From assembly GCA_013350335.1 (NCBI GenBank), contig CM023540.1, positions 47,165,222 through 47,229,221 on the forward strand: a DNA stretch of 64,000 nucleotides, written 5' to 3'. The position numbers were made by a program, and so were the translations under genes. Source of the stretch: Chimonanthus salicifolius. Taxonomy: Eukaryota; Streptophyta; Magnoliopsida; Laurales; Calycanthaceae. A model generated the notes under the pieces. The model saw nothing but the letters and a program-made list of their open reading frames with translations, searched no databases and was not told the DNA's origin. This document shows positions 61,628 to 64,000 of the stretch, one piece after another. The first letter of the stretch is position 1. Each line of letters opens with the position of its first letter.

Positions 61628-62969
61628 GTTGGTTATAAATAATATTCATTTACTCTCCTATACTTTGATGCCAACAGCTTCCATTAGTAACCTTTGATTG
61701 TACTGAGTATTGTTTGCTCTCACATCCCATTTACCTAATTTTTTAGGATTTCTAATTTGGTTAGTGTGCCTATCACTGATAAATACCATTTCGATGTGCC
61801 AAATTCATTTCAGTGGATTCCATGCATTGTTCTCTAGCCCTTGGTGAAATTGAAATCAGAAATCACACTGGGATTCTGTTTTTCTGCCTTTCTCTTTCCG
61901 AACTATCATTGGCACTGAGTAGCTGTCGTGGTGATATGAAAATGTTAGAAGTATATCCTACTTGCTATTTCCAATTTCTATGTTGTCCCAAACACAAAAT
62001 GGAATGGATGGTAAACCATTAAATCATTTGCAGTTTGTGGTGTATTCCGATCACAGAATATAGTTGTTGAAAAACATGTGATGTGATTCTCACATGATTT
62101 AAAGGAATAACTGCTATTGGGTGGACTTGTGGTCTTGTAGACGTGTTTTTATCAGATGATTTTTTCAAGTCATGAGCTGATAAATTCATGCTTTATTGAA
62201 GAGAAAAGGTAAAAGCTTGACAAGTAGTGAGTTAATGACCACAGTGAGGTATTAGAAACATTTATCAATGTGATAGACCAGAGTCAAGTATGCAGTCAAC
62301 CATACTAAGGTCAATTATATGATTTTGGGATCAGATGGTGCATGTTCAAGATACTGTAAGAAATCCATGTGTTCGAATGCATGCAGAACTCTTGTTGCAC
62401 GGCTGTTGTATGGACTCTGTTCAACACTTCCCATGATAATTCTGGAAATTTTTTTAGATATTATGACAGTAAAACATATGGTCTTTAATATATTTACAGT
62501 TACCATTTCAGAAAAAAAAGAGTAAAAAATATGGTAGCATTAGAAATTTTTAGAGATGGTAGTACCAGCCTACCAGAAATGGTGGCCTAAGAAATAAAAT
62601 TGAGATTGAAATCAGTTACAAGACTACAGTGTGTCAGGAATTGGTCCATTTACGTCGCAAATTTGGTGTAACTGATCACCTTGCCAGGAATTCTGATGGC
62701 TAACAAGAATTAGGGTACATTGACAGCAGATGTATCTAGTTTCAGAACATGGTTGTCATTGCGTAATCCATGAATGGACAGGAGGCACTCTTGTAAATAT
62801 CTCCAAGCAAGGAAAAGAAGCTGTGAGCTTTGCTAAATCCTGGAGTTGATAGGAAGCAACTTTGCACTCTTTTTTAATTATGTATTTTAAAGAATAGAGG
62901 TTGAGAAGTTTTCCGTCAGTTGGATATTGAGAAAATGGTGAAGTCATTACATGGTGCTGTGTGTTAGGT

Positions 62970-63212
62970 CAAAGCTGTCTTTGGATGGGGGAGACTTCTC
63001 GTGGAGAATTCCAACTTCTCTTGTTTGGATGCATTCTCCCAGAGAAAGAGCGCCCCCCACCCCACCCCACCCCACAAACAGTAGATCTTTCCCTCCTCTA
63101 GGAGAAGATGGTGTTCTCTTAAACTCCTAGAGAAGAGAAGATGGGCAGAAGTCCTCCTACCCCTAGAGAACCTCCTGCTTTATGTTCTCCTCTTCCAAAC
63201 TCAGCCTTTGAG
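62970..63212. mobile_element. Possible MITE
   Basis: The left end TCAAAGCTGTCTTTGGATGG pairs imperfectly with the right end, which reads CTCAAAGGCTGAGTTTGGA when reverse-complemented. The interior has GGAGAA/TTCTCC-rich text and a C-rich run (63050-63075). No clear TSD. Confidence 0.4.
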
Positions 63213-63669
63213 TTTGGGAGGACATATTCCTGATGCTTTAGCAAACTCTTAGTAGATATAGGAGTATTTTTATCATATATTGAAACTAGTAAACTGAGAT
63301 ATGCTTATGGTAGTTAAATCTTTACTTTTGGATGGAATCCTTTTATATCTCCATTCTACAGCAAATTTTTTATTACTTTCTAGTTGGAGTTATCTTTCTA
63401 ATACAAATCTACGTTACTTGTAAGATTTGTATAAAAAAAAAACTATTCATTGTCTTAATGCAATGGATAGCCATAGCATGCTATAATGGTCTTAATGTCA
63501 TCCTAATGCACACTGCATATTTCTAAATTGTGTCAAAGCAGTAATTGAGAACTATTTGGATGCAATTAAATGAATCATCTTAATCCAGGAACCTGGTAGG
63601 AGCCAGCACCACACATGGACTGATGCCAAGACCCTTCTTATTGAAGGCCTAATTTTGTGTTTCAAAACA

Positions 63670-64000
63670 TTGCCTGAATAACATGAAATTGAAAGGATTC
63701 GGTATATTATTGCTACATTTGATTTTAAAGTTGCTTGGGCTCCTCGGTCAACTAACTCGGCTGTAGATGTGATGTCCCGTCAAGGGTCATCCTTAGAGTC
63801 AGAAGTTGTAAATAAATTCTTTTAATTTTGTTTCGGTGGGCTTCTTTTGCCCTACCTTTGCGTTCTTGTAATTTTTTTTCGAATTAATGAAGTTCTCTTT
63901 CCAAAAAAAAAAACATGAAATTGATAAGATTCGTCAGTCCATTGAGTCTTATGGTTTTTCAGTCTGTTGGGTTCCTTGATCCGCAAATTCAAAGGCAGAT
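63670..64000 (+). mobile_element. Two L1-type LINE 3' fragments in tandem
   Basis: The first (63679-63912) encodes APRSTNSAVDVMSRQG-like RNase H C-terminal sequence, then a 3' tail GAATTAATGAAGTTCTC and an A-run (63903-63912). The second starts at once with ACATGAAATTGATAAGATTCG. This matches ACATGAAATTGAAAGGATTCG near 63681, so it is a homologous part of another copy, cut by the window end. Confidence 0.6.

Larger units (their letters stand above)
61628..64000 (+). other. MTR4 intron 6, running off the window
   Basis: Exon 6 is followed by GTTGGT. The next expected exon (the region with the conserved ATETF.IGLNMPAKT motif) is not found up to 64000. The stretch holds a possible MITE at about 62970-63210 and LINE 3' fragments from about 63670. 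Confidence 0.8.

Overview
This is nuclear DNA of a flowering plant. It is AT-rich, its genes are split by multi-kilobase introns, and it is packed with plant transposon remnants (LINEs, solo LTRs, TRIMs, SINEs, Stowaway, hAT-like and Mutator-like MITEs). The species cannot be fixed from the sequence. There is no bacterial-type operon, CRISPR array, rRNA or convincing tRNA.

Three protein-coding genes can be supported. (1) On the minus strand, about 1.2-13.6 kb: an MRS2/MGT (CorA-type) magnesium transporter closest in my recall to Arabidopsis MRS2-5. Six coding exons can be placed with splice sites, including a 48-nt microexon; the exon with the start codon was not found. (2) On the minus strand, 26478-28457: a single-exon, full-length EXO70 exocyst subunit of the EXO70E type, with a probable 5'-UTR intron up to about 30.0 kb. 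(3) On the plus strand, from 41565 past the right edge: the 5' part (six coding exons, 417 codons) of MTR4, the DExH-box RNA helicase of the nuclear exosome. Its fifth intron uses a GC donor.

The rest is introns and intergenic DNA shaped by mobile elements. The 7.7-kb MRS2 intron (4532-12263) holds a remnant LTR region, a three-copy tandem repeat of about 530 bp, a complete TRIM with CATAC target-site duplication (TSD) and a 5'-truncated LINE with a 15-bp TSD. The 13.6-26.4 kb and 30.1-41.5 kb intergenic regions hold SINEs, a copia-like solo LTR, Stowaway and hAT-like MITEs, a small TRIM-like element and two long foldback MITEs just upstream of MTR4. The 11.1-kb first intron and 6.5-kb fifth intron of MTR4 contain L1-type and RTE-type LINEs, a second TRIM, and three solo LTRs of one family. 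Each of these solo LTRs has a perfect 5-bp TSD, and two sit inside reverse-transcriptase sequence of older LINEs.

The genes are ordinary housekeeping genes with no evident functional link (Mg2+ transport, exocytosis, nuclear RNA surveillance). The more unusual content is the nested transposon structure inside MTR4, the GC-AG intron, and the MITE built around iterated near-perfect palindromes. I found no convincing new gene system.
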